Shown: positions 1-6,531 of the stretch, in pieces
Position numbering within the stretch: the stretch's first letter is position 1
Layout of the letters: every line of letters begins with the position of its first letter
Origin: Proteobacteria bacterium UBA6921
Lineage (GTDB): Bacteria > Pseudomonadota > Gammaproteobacteria > SG8-11
Assembly (NCBI GenBank): GCA_002450895.1
Contig: DKAR01000236.1
Span: forward strand, 930 to 10,132
DNA: 9,203 nt
Direction of reading: 5' to 3'
Program-made: the position numbers and the translations under genes
Notes under the pieces: model-generated
The model's input: only the letters and a program-made list of their open reading frames with translations
Database searches by the model: none
Told to the model about the DNA's origin: nothing

Positions 1-816
1 GGCTACCCGCTGCTGCAAAGTGCGGACATCCTGATCTATCGCGCCGGACAAGTGCCGGTCGGCGAGGACCAGGTCGTGCACGTTGAGCTCACGCGTGAAA
101 TCGCGCGGCGGTTTAACCACCTGTACGGGCGCGAACCGGATTTCGAGGAAAAGGCCAAGGCCGCGCTCAAGACGATCGGCAAGAAGAACTCCAAGCTCTA
201 CGAAACCCTGCGCAAGCAGTATCAGGAGCAAGGCGATCACGAAGCGCTGGAAAAGGCGCGTGCATTGCTGGAGTCGCAACAGCACATCACGCTGGGTGAT
301 CGCGAGCGGTTGTTCGGTTATCTCGAGGGCGGCGGAAAAATAATTTTGCCCGAGCCGCAGGCACTGCTCACAAAAGCATCAAAAATGCCCGGCCTGGATG
401 GACAGAAAATGTCCAAGTCGTACGGGAACACGATTGCGCTGCGCGACACGCCGAAAGAAGTCGACCAGAAAATCAAGACGATGCCGACGGATCCGGCGCG
501 CGTGCGGCGCACGGATCCCGGTGATCCCGAGAAATGTCCCGTGTGGCAATTCCACCTGGTGTATTCGAACGATGACCTAAAAAATTGGGTGCAAGATGGC
601 TGCCGTAGCGCGAAAATCGGTTGCTTGGAATGCAAGCAACCGGTGATCGACGCCGTGCAGGCAGAGCTGGACCCGATTCGCCAGCGGGCTGCGGAATTCA
701 GCGCCGACATGGCCGGGGTTCGCACGATCATCAACCAAGGATGCGAAGCCGCGCGGGAAGTCGCTGACGCAACGCTGGAAGAAGTTCGCAAGGCGATGGG
801 ACTGACTCACGAGTGA
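1..816 (+). CDS. trpS: Tryptophanyl-tRNA synthetase, 3' part (5' end outside window)
   Basis: Class I aminoacyl-tRNA synthetase that charges tRNA-Trp with tryptophan in the cytoplasm. The reading frame is open from base 1, so the gene starts upstream; 271 residues are visible. Seen directly: the PVGEDQ..H.ELTR.IA block (window codons 19-33), typical of the TrpRS Rossmann fold, and the class I signature KMSKS at codons 136-140 (bases 406-420). The C-terminal helical region ends in VRKAMGL, as is usual for the family. The N-terminal HIGH-type motif must lie in the missing part. Between the GREPDF and LPEPQALL blocks there are about 60 extra, charged, helix-rich residues that short TrpRS enzymes lack; from memory they match the long (about 430 aa) Xanthomonas-type enzymes. 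It stops 4 nt before scpA, suggesting co-transcription. Confidence 0.97.
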   Translation, partial: GYPLLQSADILIYRAGQVPVGEDQVVHVELTREIARRFNHLYGREPDFEEKAKAALKTIGKKNSKLYETLRKQYQEQGDHEALEKARALLESQQHITLGDRERLFGYLEGGGKIILPEPQALLTKASKMPGLDGQKMSKSYGNTIALRDTPKEVDQKIKTMPTDPARVRRTDPGDPEKCPVWQFHLVYSNDDLKNWVQDGCRSAKIGCLECKQPVIDAVQAELDPIRQRAAEFSADMAGVRTIINQGCEAAREVADATLEEVRKAMGLTHE

Positions 817-820
817 TTCG

Positions 821-1669
821 ATGACTTCTACTGCAGCAGAACAATTAGATTCCATGTCAACGGGCAGCAGCGGTACGCCGCACCAGTTGCCGTTGGGCTT
901 CCTGAACGGCGAACCGATCATCGAGCTTCCGCAGGATCTCTACATTCCGCCCGAAGCGCTCGAAGTCTTTCTCGAGGCTTTCGAAGGTCCGCTGGATCTG
1001 CTGCTTTATCTCATCAAGCGCGAGAACGTCGACATTCTGGATATTCCGCTCGCGGAAATCACGCGGCAGTACATGGAGTATGTCGAGATCCTGAAGGGCC
1101 TGCGCCTGGAATTGGCGGCGGACTATCTCGTGATGGCCGCCATGCTCGCGGAAATCAAGTCGCGCATGCTGTTGCCGCGCCCGCCAGAACTCGCGGGTGA
1201 TGAAGAGGATCCACGTGCGGAACTCGTTCGACGCCTCCAGGAATACGAACGCTTCAAGCGCGCTGCGGAGGATATGGATCGGCTGTCGCGATTGCACCGC
1301 GACATCTTCCCGGTATCCGTGGCACTGCCGGAGTTGTCCGTCAACAAGCCGCAACCGCGTGTTGAATTGCGCGAGATGCTGTTTGCGTTGAAAGACGTCC
1401 TGATTCGCAGCGAAAACTTTGCGCATCACCATATCAAGCGCGAGGCGCTGTCGGTGCGCGAGCGAATGACAAAGGTGCTGTCCTGCGTCCGAGACGATCA
1501 ATTCACCGAATTCACCACACTGTTTCCGGTTGAAGAAGGCCGCATGGGCGTCGTCGTGACCTTGCTGGCCGTGCTGGAGTTGATCAAGGAAGGGTTGATC
1601 GAGCTGATTCAGACCGAACACTATGGGCCCATTCATGTAAAGGCGCATGCAGCGCGTGTGGAGGAGTAA
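821..1669 (+). CDS. scpA: Segregation and condensation protein A (ScpA kleisin)
   Basis: Kleisin subunit of the bacterial Smc-ScpAB condensin, which bridges the Smc head domains and helps compact and separate the chromosome. The protein has 282 residues. The kleisin N-terminal hallmark FEGPLDLLLYLI is at about residues 54-65, followed by the DILDIPLAEITRQY helix and the LAADYLVMAAMLAEIKSRMLLP helix (about 98-119) that contacts the Smc neck. The C-terminal winged-helix region is at about 215-275. The first 45 residues are a low-conservation extension; ATG 821 is chosen because it lies 4 nt after trpS, although its Shine-Dalgarno is poor, and a second ATG at 854 would still leave the kleisin domain whole. 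The last base of its TAA stop is the first base of the scpB ATG, implying translational coupling. Confidence 0.96.
   Translation: MTSTAAEQLDSMSTGSSGTPHQLPLGFLNGEPIIELPQDLYIPPEALEVFLEAFEGPLDLLLYLIKRENVDILDIPLAEITRQYMEYVEILKGLRLELAADYLVMAAMLAEIKSRMLLPRPPELAGDEEDPRAELVRRLQEYERFKRAAEDMDRLSRLHRDIFPVSVALPELSVNKPQPRVELREMLFALKDVLIRSENFAHHHIKREALSVRERMTKVLSCVRDDQFTEFTTLFPVEEGRMGVVVTLLAVLELIKEGLIELIQTEHYGPIHVKAHAARVEE
1659..1665 (+). promoter_or_regulatory. Shine-Dalgarno for scpB inside the scpA 3' end
   Basis: A GGAGG-containing stretch sits just before the TAATG stop/start overlap at 1667-1671. It fixes ATG 1669 as the scpB start and indicates coupled translation of scpA and scpB. Confidence 0.75.
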
Positions 1670-2382
1670 TGGACATTTCGCAGTTGAAAAATGTTCTCGA
1701 AGCAGCGCTGTTCTCTGCCAATCAGCCCCTGACCGTCGATCGCTTTCTCAGTCTTTTCCTGGATGACGCGCAGCCGACGCGCGAAGAAATTCGTGCGGCA
1801 TTGGAACAGTTGCGCGACGACTACGCCACGCGTGGCATCGAATTGCAGGAAGTCAGCTCAGGTTTCCGTTTCCAGACGCGTCAGGATTACTCGCAGTGGG
1901 TTGCGCGGCTGTGGGAAGAGCGTCCGCAGAAATATTCCCGCGCCTTGCTCGAGACACTCGCGCTCATTGCGTATCGACAGCCCATCACGCGGGCAGAGAT
2001 CGAAGACATTCGCGGCGTCACCGTCAGCAGCCACATCGTCAAGACGCTCGAAGAGCGTGGCTGGGTGCGCGTTGTGGGACACAAGGAAGTTCCGGGTCGT
2101 CCCGCGTTGCTCGCGACCACACGTGATTTTCTCGACTACTTCAATTTAAAAGCTCTGGATCAGCTGCCGCCATTGGCGGAAATTCGCAGCCTCGAGGACG
2201 TCCTGTCGCCGCGAGGCGCCGATGTGAGTTCTCCCGCCGCCGACGAAGAAGAATCGGTCGCAGAAGATGCAGTTACTCAAGCGAATGCGAATCAGGAAAT
2301 GGCCGAGGCCGGAATCGAGGCCGGAACGGAAGTCTCGTCTGAAGTCGACACAGAGCGCCCCGTTGATTCTCCACTGCATTAA
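1669..2382 (+). CDS. scpB: Segregation and condensation protein B (ScpB)
   Basis: Dimeric winged-helix partner of ScpA in the Smc-ScpAB complex. The protein has 237 residues. The first winged-helix domain covers about 1-80 and the second about 88-160. The family hallmark ALLETLALIAYRQPITRAEI is at about 92-111, followed by RGV (115-117), LEERGWVRVVGHKEVPGRPA (127-146) and the TRDFLDYFNL segment (151-160). Residues after about 180 form an acidic, Glu/Ala-rich tail without predicted fold, a common and variable feature of proteobacterial ScpB. The start overlaps the scpA stop by one base and has a strong Shine-Dalgarno. The tail ends 116 nt before rluB. Confidence 0.96.
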   Translation: MDISQLKNVLEAALFSANQPLTVDRFLSLFLDDAQPTREEIRAALEQLRDDYATRGIELQEVSSGFRFQTRQDYSQWVARLWEERPQKYSRALLETLALIAYRQPITRAEIEDIRGVTVSSHIVKTLEERGWVRVVGHKEVPGRPALLATTRDFLDYFNLKALDQLPPLAEIRSLEDVLSPRGADVSSPAADEEESVAEDAVTQANANQEMAEAGIEAGTEVSSEVDTERPVDSPLH

Positions 2383-2414
2383 ATTTTGAAAGCGACGGCC
2401 AAAAAAAATTCATA

Positions 2415-2472
2415 GCCGGGCTGCATTTCGATAACAAACAGATGTAGACCCGGCGTGAGCGAAGTGACGCCG
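2415..2472 (+). repeat. REP-like element with two mutually exclusive hairpins
   Basis: In the scpB-rluB spacer the arms GCCGGG (2415-2420) and CCCGGC (2449-2454) pair. They extend through CTGCAT/ATGTAG with one bulged base and one G-U pair, enclosing a 15-nt loop. The right arm overlaps a second stem, CGGCGT (2451-2456) with ACGCCG (2467-2472), so both cannot form at once. The second stem is preceded by the tetranucleotide GTAG (2444-2447), which is the layout of REP sequences recognised by RAYT transposases. Only one copy is in the window, so its repeat nature is inferred. The spacer also has an A8 run at 2401-2408; read on the minus strand this puts a T-run after the hairpin, but no minus-strand gene uses it here. 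Confidence 0.5.
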
Positions 2473-2498
2473 CCATCGCGTTCAATCTGGAACTTCCC

Positions 2499-3350
2499 AT
2501 GAGCGAAAAACTGCAAAAAGTACTGGCGCGGGCAGGCCTTGCGTCACGACGAACCATTGAACAGTGGATCGCCGAAGGCCGTGTACGTGTGAACGGCCGC
2601 GTTGCAACGATCGGCGAGCGAGTTAGCGAAAACGACCAGTTGAGCGTCGACGACCGTCCGGTAACACAACGTGTTTTTAAGGAAGAGTGCCGCATCCTAG
2701 CCGTGCACAAGGCGGAAGGCGTGGTTTGCACGCGGCGTGACCCGGAACATCGGCCCACCATATTTGAAGACTTGCCCCGTCTGAAAGGGGCGCGGTGGGT
2801 CGCGGTTGGCCGTCTCGACATTAATACGAGCGGGCTTATACTCTTGACGACTGACGGGGAACTGGCGCATCGGATGATGCACCCGTCCCGGCAGATTGAA
2901 CGTGAGTACGCCGTGCGTGTCTTCGGAAAAGTCACGCCCGAAATGATTGAGACACTGAAGTCAGGCGTTGTACTGGAGGATGGTCCCGCGCACTTCGACG
3001 AAGTCATCGAAGCGGGTGGAAGCGGGATCAATCGCTGGTATCACGTCATCCTCAAGGAAGGTCGCCAAAGAGAAGTACGTCGTTTATGGGAAGCCCTCGG
3101 TGTTCAGGTCAGTCGCCTGACCCGGGTTCGCTACGGACCAGTCGAGCTGCGGCGCGGCTTGCGCGCCGGTAAATACGAAGAGTTGGAAAAAAAACAGGTT
3201 GCTGAGCTGCGGGAGTTGGTCGGCCTGGCAACTGCAAAACGGGGCAAAGTGCGAGAGCAAGACTTCGGGGAGCGGAGTCGAGCGATGTCAAAACAAAAGG
3301 CGCGAAAAAAGTTGAACGTGGTGGGGAAGAAAGTCGGAAGGACAAGATGA
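2499..3350 (+). CDS. rluB: 23S rRNA pseudouridine synthase (RsuA/RluB family)
   Basis: Isomerises a uridine of 23S rRNA to pseudouridine (U2605 in E. coli for RluB). The protein has 283 residues. The N-terminal S4 RNA-binding domain starts with the typical SEKLQKVLARAGLASRR (about 2-60). The catalytic signature GRLDINTSGLILLTTDG is at 104-120, with the expected nucleophile Asp107. The later conserved block KEGRQREVRRL, followed by VSRLTRVRYGP, is characteristic of the RsuA/RluB/RluE/RluF group. A Lys/Arg-rich C-terminal tail (from about 235) is common in RluB. The gene context scpB-rluB also favours RluB over RsuA. An in-frame TAG at 2445 excludes a longer start. The Shine-Dalgarno is weak (GGAA, about 6 nt away), which leaves room for control by the hairpins upstream. 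Confidence 0.94.
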   Translation: MSEKLQKVLARAGLASRRTIEQWIAEGRVRVNGRVATIGERVSENDQLSVDDRPVTQRVFKEECRILAVHKAEGVVCTRRDPEHRPTIFEDLPRLKGARWVAVGRLDINTSGLILLTTDGELAHRMMHPSRQIEREYAVRVFGKVTPEMIETLKSGVVLEDGPAHFDEVIEAGGSGINRWYHVILKEGRQREVRRLWEALGVQVSRLTRVRYGPVELRRGLRAGKYEELEKKQVAELRELVGLATAKRGKVREQDFGERSRAMSKQKARKKLNVVGKKVGRTR

Positions 3351-3366
3351 AAAACCTTTTCGAACT

Positions 3367-3372
3367 AGGGGA
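3367..3372 (+). promoter_or_regulatory. Shine-Dalgarno AGGGGA for the AP2-like gene
   Basis: AGGGGA lies 5 nt before ATG 3378, in the 27-nt gap after rluB. It is the best ribosome-binding site in the left half of the window and supports this start. Confidence 0.7.
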
Positions 3373-3377
3373 CCGCT

Positions 3378-4067
3378 ATGACACAAAGACGCGTTTACGC
3401 CCATACCGGGCGTTCGTGGCGTTGCAAAGGCACGCCATTACCGCTTCGACGCATCAAGGTTGCCGGATATGGCCAGATCGATGTACCCAGGCATATCGTG
3501 CGAATTGATGCAAAGAAGCATGACGGCTCTACAACCCGCGGCTGGCAGGTGCGCTTCAAAGAGATGAAGTTGTTTTCGGACAATCACTACTCCGCGAACG
3601 CACGCAAATCACTCGATGCCGCAAAGAGTTTCCTGTCGGAAGTCTTCATTCCGCCGGAAACGCCATTCCCGGCGCTACGCACGCGCGAAGCGACCGGGCG
3701 AAAGCTCGTAAGTCTGGGGATGCCCGGACTGGGTGTGCAGTGGACGGAGAAGCAGAATCGCGATGTGCGGCAGTTGTACATCCAGATCAGCGTGCCCGTC
3801 CCGGCCATCGGCAAGAAGACCAAGCATCGCAATGTGAAAGTCTACGTCGCCACCGAGTCGACGCTGTCGGAAGACCATCTGCGCCGCGCGCTCGAGCGTG
3901 CCGTTGACCTGCGTTTTCGGGTCAATGAGCTCTATCGAGCCGGTGATACCGCACAGCTTCGGGCCATTACGGTGCGCACCAAGCCGTCGTTGAAAGCAGT
4001 GACGTTTGTCAGCCGCCTGCAGCTCAAGAACATCTTGAAGCAGATCCGGAAGCTGACGACGTCCTGA
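3378..4067 (+). CDS. Basic protein of unknown function, two AP2-like modules
   Basis: I do not recognise a named family; 229 residues, rich in Lys/Arg, with no signal peptide or membrane segment. Residues about 39-90 read like an AP2/integrase-type DNA-binding domain: an IVRID strand, a GWQVRF strand, a KLFSD strand, then an amphipathic helix (SLDAAKSFLSEVF). Residues about 118-187 repeat the same order with weaker similarity: GVQWTEK, LYIQISV, VKVYVA, then the helix LRRALERAVDLRFRVNELY. This suggests an internal duplication giving two three-strand-plus-helix units. The gene follows rluB by 27 nt in the same direction, so it is probably co-transcribed with it. A DNA- or RNA-binding role is inferred from charge and the AP2-like pattern only. 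That the gene is real is well supported by coding style and its Shine-Dalgarno. Confidence 0.85.
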   Translation: MTQRRVYAHTGRSWRCKGTPLPLRRIKVAGYGQIDVPRHIVRIDAKKHDGSTTRGWQVRFKEMKLFSDNHYSANARKSLDAAKSFLSEVFIPPETPFPALRTREATGRKLVSLGMPGLGVQWTEKQNRDVRQLYIQISVPVPAIGKKTKHRNVKVYVATESTLSEDHLRRALERAVDLRFRVNELYRAGDTAQLRAITVRTKPSLKAVTFVSRLQLKNILKQIRKLTTS

Positions 4068-4083
4068 CCGGCAGTGCTTAGGT

Positions 4084-4111
4084 AAAAAAATGGGCGCACA
4101 GTGTGCGCCCA
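4084..4111 (-). terminator. Rho-independent terminator, minus strand (distal of two)
   Basis: The stem GGGCGCAC (4092-4099) pairs with GTGCGCCC (4103-4110) around the triloop AGT. Read on the minus strand it is followed by a run of seven T (complement of A at 4084-4090). It lies downstream of the diguanylate cyclase gene. On the plus strand it has no T-run, so it is not a good terminator for the gene ending at 4067. Confidence 0.85.
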
Positions 4112-4141
4112 AATAAACCAACTCGAGGAGAGGTGAGTTGG
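4112..4141 (-). terminator. Second minus-strand terminator hairpin (proximal)
   Basis: The arms CCAACTC (4118-4124) and GAGTTGG (4135-4141) pair with a 10-nt loop. Read on the minus strand they are followed by TTTATTT (complement of 4111-4117). It precedes the stronger hairpin at 4084-4111, so the cyclase gene seems to end in tandem terminators. Confidence 0.6.
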
Positions 4142-4166
4142 AACATTCGATTCCAGCAACCGACCC

Positions 4167-5099
4167 TTAGTCGTCGGACTGTACGCAGTTGCGCCCGGCG
4201 GTCTTTGCGCGATACAGCGCCTGGTCCGCGCGGGCGAACAGCGTTGCGTCGAGATCTTTCGGCCGCAGCGATGCAACACCGGCGCTGACCGTCATCCGAA
4301 TGACTTTGCCTGCGCAGACGAACTCTTCTTTTTCCACATTTCTGCGAATTCTTTCCGCCAGGCGCGCCGCGCCCTTGGCATCGGTGTTGTTCAGCAACAC
4401 GACAAATTCCTCGCCACCGAATCGAAACAGCATGTCGCAACGGCGAATGCTGTCCGTCGCGCACTCGACAAGGCCATTGAGCAGGCAATCGCCGGCGGCG
4501 TGACCGTAGGTATCGTTGATGGTTTTGAAGTGATCAATATCGAGCACGATCAAGGACACCGTGGTCTTGTGGCGGTGTGCGAGCTCCACTTCGCGTTTCA
4601 AGGTTTCATTCAACGCCGCACGATTGTAGGAGTTGGTCAGCGGATCACGCTGCGATTTGATCAATGCAATCCGGTACATCAGCGCGTTGCGCAGAGGATG
4701 AACCAGGCAACGCAGCAGCGTCTCCAGATCATTCTGTTCGGCGCTGCTGAATCTCGACTTGCGAAGGAAAGTGACTTCACCCAACGGCTGCTCGTTCAGG
4801 GTCAGCCGAAAAACGCAGGTATTGCTCGCATTACGACCGACTTTCATATCGATCGTGGACAGATCGTTGACGTAACGAATCCCCTCGATGGGGACACTGC
4901 CTTTGACTTCGACCGCGAACGTCTCAATCAGCTGGGTGAGGTCGAGGGAGGTCTGCAGAGCCTGGGTCATGCGCAGCGTGCGGTTAAGCATCTGCCGCTT
5001 GGCTTCGCTGTCGCCATATTCCGGAGATGGTGCGACCGGACGCGTGGCCACGACGACGTTGCGCGGCGCGTTCAGGGTGGGTTGCGTCAGGGTGGCCAT
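4167..5099 (-). CDS. Soluble diguanylate cyclase, GAF-like N-terminus + GGDEF
   Basis: Predicted to make cyclic di-GMP from two GTP. The protein has 310 residues. The GGDEF domain occupies about 145-310: DPLT (152-155), the metal/GTP block DIDHFKTINDTYGHAAGD from residue 187, and the active-site GGEEF at 228-232, a fully active variant of GGDEF. The inhibitory I-site RRCD is at 219-222, exactly five residues before GGEEF, so product feedback inhibition is likely. Residues about 35-148 (ALQTSLDLTQLIETF ... LGEVTFLR ... LETLLRCLVHPLRNAL) look like a divergent GAF-type sensor; its ligand is unknown. No membrane segment is visible. The frame is open back to 5312, but ATG 5099 is chosen because GGAG lies 7 nt upstream and the extra residues are not domain-like. 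It is divergent from the thioredoxin-like gene. Confidence 0.93.
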   Translation of the reverse strand: MATLTQPTLNAPRNVVVATRPVAPSPEYGDSEAKRQMLNRTLRMTQALQTSLDLTQLIETFAVEVKGSVPIEGIRYVNDLSTIDMKVGRNASNTCVFRLTLNEQPLGEVTFLRKSRFSSAEQNDLETLLRCLVHPLRNALMYRIALIKSQRDPLTNSYNRAALNETLKREVELAHRHKTTVSLIVLDIDHFKTINDTYGHAAGDCLLNGLVECATDSIRRCDMLFRFGGEEFVVLLNNTDAKGAARLAERIRRNVEKEEFVCAGKVIRMTVSAGVASLRPKDLDATLFARADQALYRAKTAGRNCVQSDD

Positions 5100-5106
5100 C
5101 GCCAGT

Positions 5107-5110
5107 CTCC
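5107..5110 (-). promoter_or_regulatory. Shine-Dalgarno GGAG deciding the cyclase start
   Basis: Read on the minus strand, GGAG is followed by 7 nt and then ATG (5099). This selects the 310-residue product over a 381-residue reading that would begin at 5312. Confidence 0.65.
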
Positions 5111-5318
5111 ACAGTTCATCTGCGGGAAAGAAAAGCGAGAACCATGCCACGCCGCGTCGGAAAAAATACTTCGATTCCGAACAATGAGTTGCGGATACAA
5201 CACGAGAATCCGTCGCAGCCCTCGTCAACGGCTTGGCGACGGCAATGGCGCCTTGCTGCCGGGAAACGGTGATCGCCTGCCGAAGAAGGTCCGACAACCT
5301 TGGTAACGGCACCGCATC

Positions 5319-5349
5319 TTGGCGGCCATTCGTGGTCTACAGTTTTAAT
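5319..5349 (+). promoter_or_regulatory. Weak sigma-70-type promoter candidate
   Basis: TTGGCG (5319-5324) and TTTAAT (5344-5349, five of six matches to the -10 consensus) are separated by 19 nt, longer than the ideal 17. It lies about 58 nt upstream of the GTG start. It is the only AT-rich -10-like block in the region, but the -35 and the spacing are poor. Confidence 0.3.
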
Positions 5350-5394
5350 CGGGTCGTGTGCGACGTGCCCCACCGAGGGTGGCCACTCTGTAAC

Positions 5395-5398
5395 GAGG
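5395..5398 (+). promoter_or_regulatory. Shine-Dalgarno GAGG deciding a GTG start
   Basis: GAGG lies 8 nt before GTG 5407. Together with the signal peptide that begins there, it supports GTG 5407 as the start rather than an ATG far upstream at 5233. Confidence 0.7.
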
Positions 5399-5406
5399 AT
5401 ACGAAC

Positions 5407-6471
5407 GTGAAGACGAGACTGGGTTTGATCTTTCTGGGCATTTTTATTTCCGGGGCCGTGCTGGCAGCGGATGTTGCCCCCAAAAAATTTGCGAAGAGGG
5501 AAGGTGAACTCACGGCAGGGATGACGAACCCCGGAGCCACGGAGTATCCCACGTGGTTCAAGAACTCGTTCCTGGATTTCGGCGGCGACGTGAAAGAGGC
5601 GGCGCAACACAACAAACGCGTCGTGCTCTTTTTCTATCAGGACGGTTGTCCCTACTGCAAAAAGACCGTGGAGGTAAACCTCGCGCAGAAGGATATCAAC
5701 GACTACATGCGCGAAAAATTCGACGTCATCACGGTCAACATGTGGGGCGATCGCGAAGTCACGGATTTCGATGGCGAGCAGCTGATCGAAAAGAATTTCG
5801 CCGCCAAGTACAAGGTGATGTTCACACCGACCATTCTTTACTTCGATGAAAAGGGCAAAGTCGTCCTGCGCGTCAACGGCTACTACGAACCGCACAAGTT
5901 CATGTCCGCGCTGAAGTACGTTTCCGAAAAGCACGAAGCCGAGGGCAGCTTCCGTGACTATTTCACCAAGGTCAATCCGCCACCTCCGGCGGGCGTATTA
6001 CATCCGGCACCGTTTCTGAAAAAGCCGCCCTACAATCTCGCGCACGTAAAAGACAAAGGTGCAAAACCCCTGTTAGTGCTCTTCGAGCAACAACAGTGTC
6101 CGGCGTGCGACGAACTTCATGGCGATGTGCTGAAGCGCAAGGAATCACTGCAACAGGCGAAGCGTTTCGATGCCGTGCAACTCGATATGTGGAGCACAAC
6201 GCCAGTCACTACACCGGAAGGTATGGCGACCACGGCGGTCGAGTGGGCCAAGAAGCTGGACGTGAAATACGCGCCGACGTTTGTGTTCTTTGATTCTTCC
6301 GGAAAGGAAGTCATTCGAATGGAGGCGTACCTGAAATCCTTCCACGTGCAGTCCGTGATGGATTACGTTGCATCCGGCGCGTACAAGGAAGAGGCGAGCT
6401 TTCAGCGCTACATCGAAGGCCGGGCTGAACATCTGCGCGAAAAGGGTGTGACCATCAACATCATGGATTGA
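5407..6471 (+). CDS. Exported protein with two thioredoxin-fold domains
   Basis: Predicted periplasmic thiol-disulfide protein of 354 residues with a GTG start. Residues 1-20 are a signal peptide (KTR then a hydrophobic core ending AVLA, cleavage before ADVAPKK). Domain 1 (about 60-175): VVLFFYQDGCPYCKK with the redox pair CPYC at 81-84 and the cis-proline segment FTP at 139-141. Domain 2 (about 205-325): LLVLFEQQQCPACDE with CPAC at 231-234 and cis-proline APT at 289-291. Both resemble SoxW-like/Thioredoxin_7-type domains, and both cysteine pairs are intact. A Pro-rich hinge (191-194) lies between them. There is no membrane anchor. The substrate is unknown; no sox, dsb or cytochrome-maturation gene is adjacent. 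It is convergent with the protease gene and shares its terminator. Confidence 0.92.
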   Translation: MKTRLGLIFLGIFISGAVLAADVAPKKFAKREGELTAGMTNPGATEYPTWFKNSFLDFGGDVKEAAQHNKRVVLFFYQDGCPYCKKTVEVNLAQKDINDYMREKFDVITVNMWGDREVTDFDGEQLIEKNFAAKYKVMFTPTILYFDEKGKVVLRVNGYYEPHKFMSALKYVSEKHEAEGSFRDYFTKVNPPPPAGVLHPAPFLKKPPYNLAHVKDKGAKPLLVLFEQQQCPACDELHGDVLKRKESLQQAKRFDAVQLDMWSTTPVTTPEGMATTAVEWAKKLDVKYAPTFVFFDSSGKEVIRMEAYLKSFHVQSVMDYVASGAYKEEASFQRYIEGRAEHLREKGVTINIMD

Positions 6472-6496
6472 TACCGAACATTACCGAACACGCAAG

Positions 6497-6531
6497 AAAA
6501 AGAAGGGCGGCCTTGGGCCGCCCTTCTTTTT
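6497..6531. terminator. Bidirectional Rho-independent terminator between convergent genes
   Basis: A perfect 12-bp stem (6501-6512 with 6516-6527), loop TTG, is flanked by A4 on the left and T4 on the right, so a U-tract follows the hairpin on either strand. It serves the thioredoxin-like gene (ends 6471) and the protease gene. The protease stop codon (complement of 6530-6532) overlaps its edge. Confidence 0.92.

Larger units (their letters stand above)
5100..5406. other. Divergent intergenic region, 307 nt
   Basis: Lies between the start codons of the minus-strand cyclase and the plus-strand thioredoxin-like gene, and so should hold both promoters. For the plus strand there is one candidate (see 5319-5349) and a small hairpin CCACC-GAG-GGTGG at 5370-5382, shortly before the Shine-Dalgarno. 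On the minus strand I find no convincing -35/-10 pair. Frames in this region stay open by extension of both neighbours, but they show no domain and no better start. No RNA gene or repeat was recognised. Confidence 0.6.

Noticed and set aside
857..1648. Long open frame on the minus strand opposite scpA
   Set aside because: It is the antisense shadow of a clear ScpA kleisin in GC-rich DNA. It has His/Gln/Arg-rich composition and no domain or Shine-Dalgarno.
2273..3031. Minus-strand open frame opposite scpB tail and rluB
   Set aside because: Ser/Arg-rich shadow of conserved RluB; no recognisable motif.
5223..5228. TTGACG on the minus strand as -35 box for the cyclase
   Set aside because: No -10-like hexamer occurs at 16-19 nt from it.
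4500..5306. Plus-strand open frame opposite the diguanylate cyclase
   Set aside because: Antisense to a gene with intact GGEEF and I-site motifs; no domain of its own.
5100..5312. N-terminal extension of the cyclase to an ATG at 5312
   Set aside because: No Shine-Dalgarno support seen, residues not domain-like, and ATG 5099 has GGAG at proper spacing.
5233..5406. N-terminal extension of the thioredoxin-like protein to an ATG at 5233
   Set aside because: It would bury a clear signal peptide that begins at GTG 5407, which has its own Shine-Dalgarno.
5116..5934. Minus-strand open frame across the intergenic region and the thioredoxin-like gene
   Set aside because: It covers the signal peptide and first thioredoxin domain in antisense; no domain and no supported start.
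6472..6490. Short tandem direct repeat TACCGAACA
   Set aside because: Two 9-mer copies at 10-nt spacing after the stop codon; too short to separate from chance or to assign a role.
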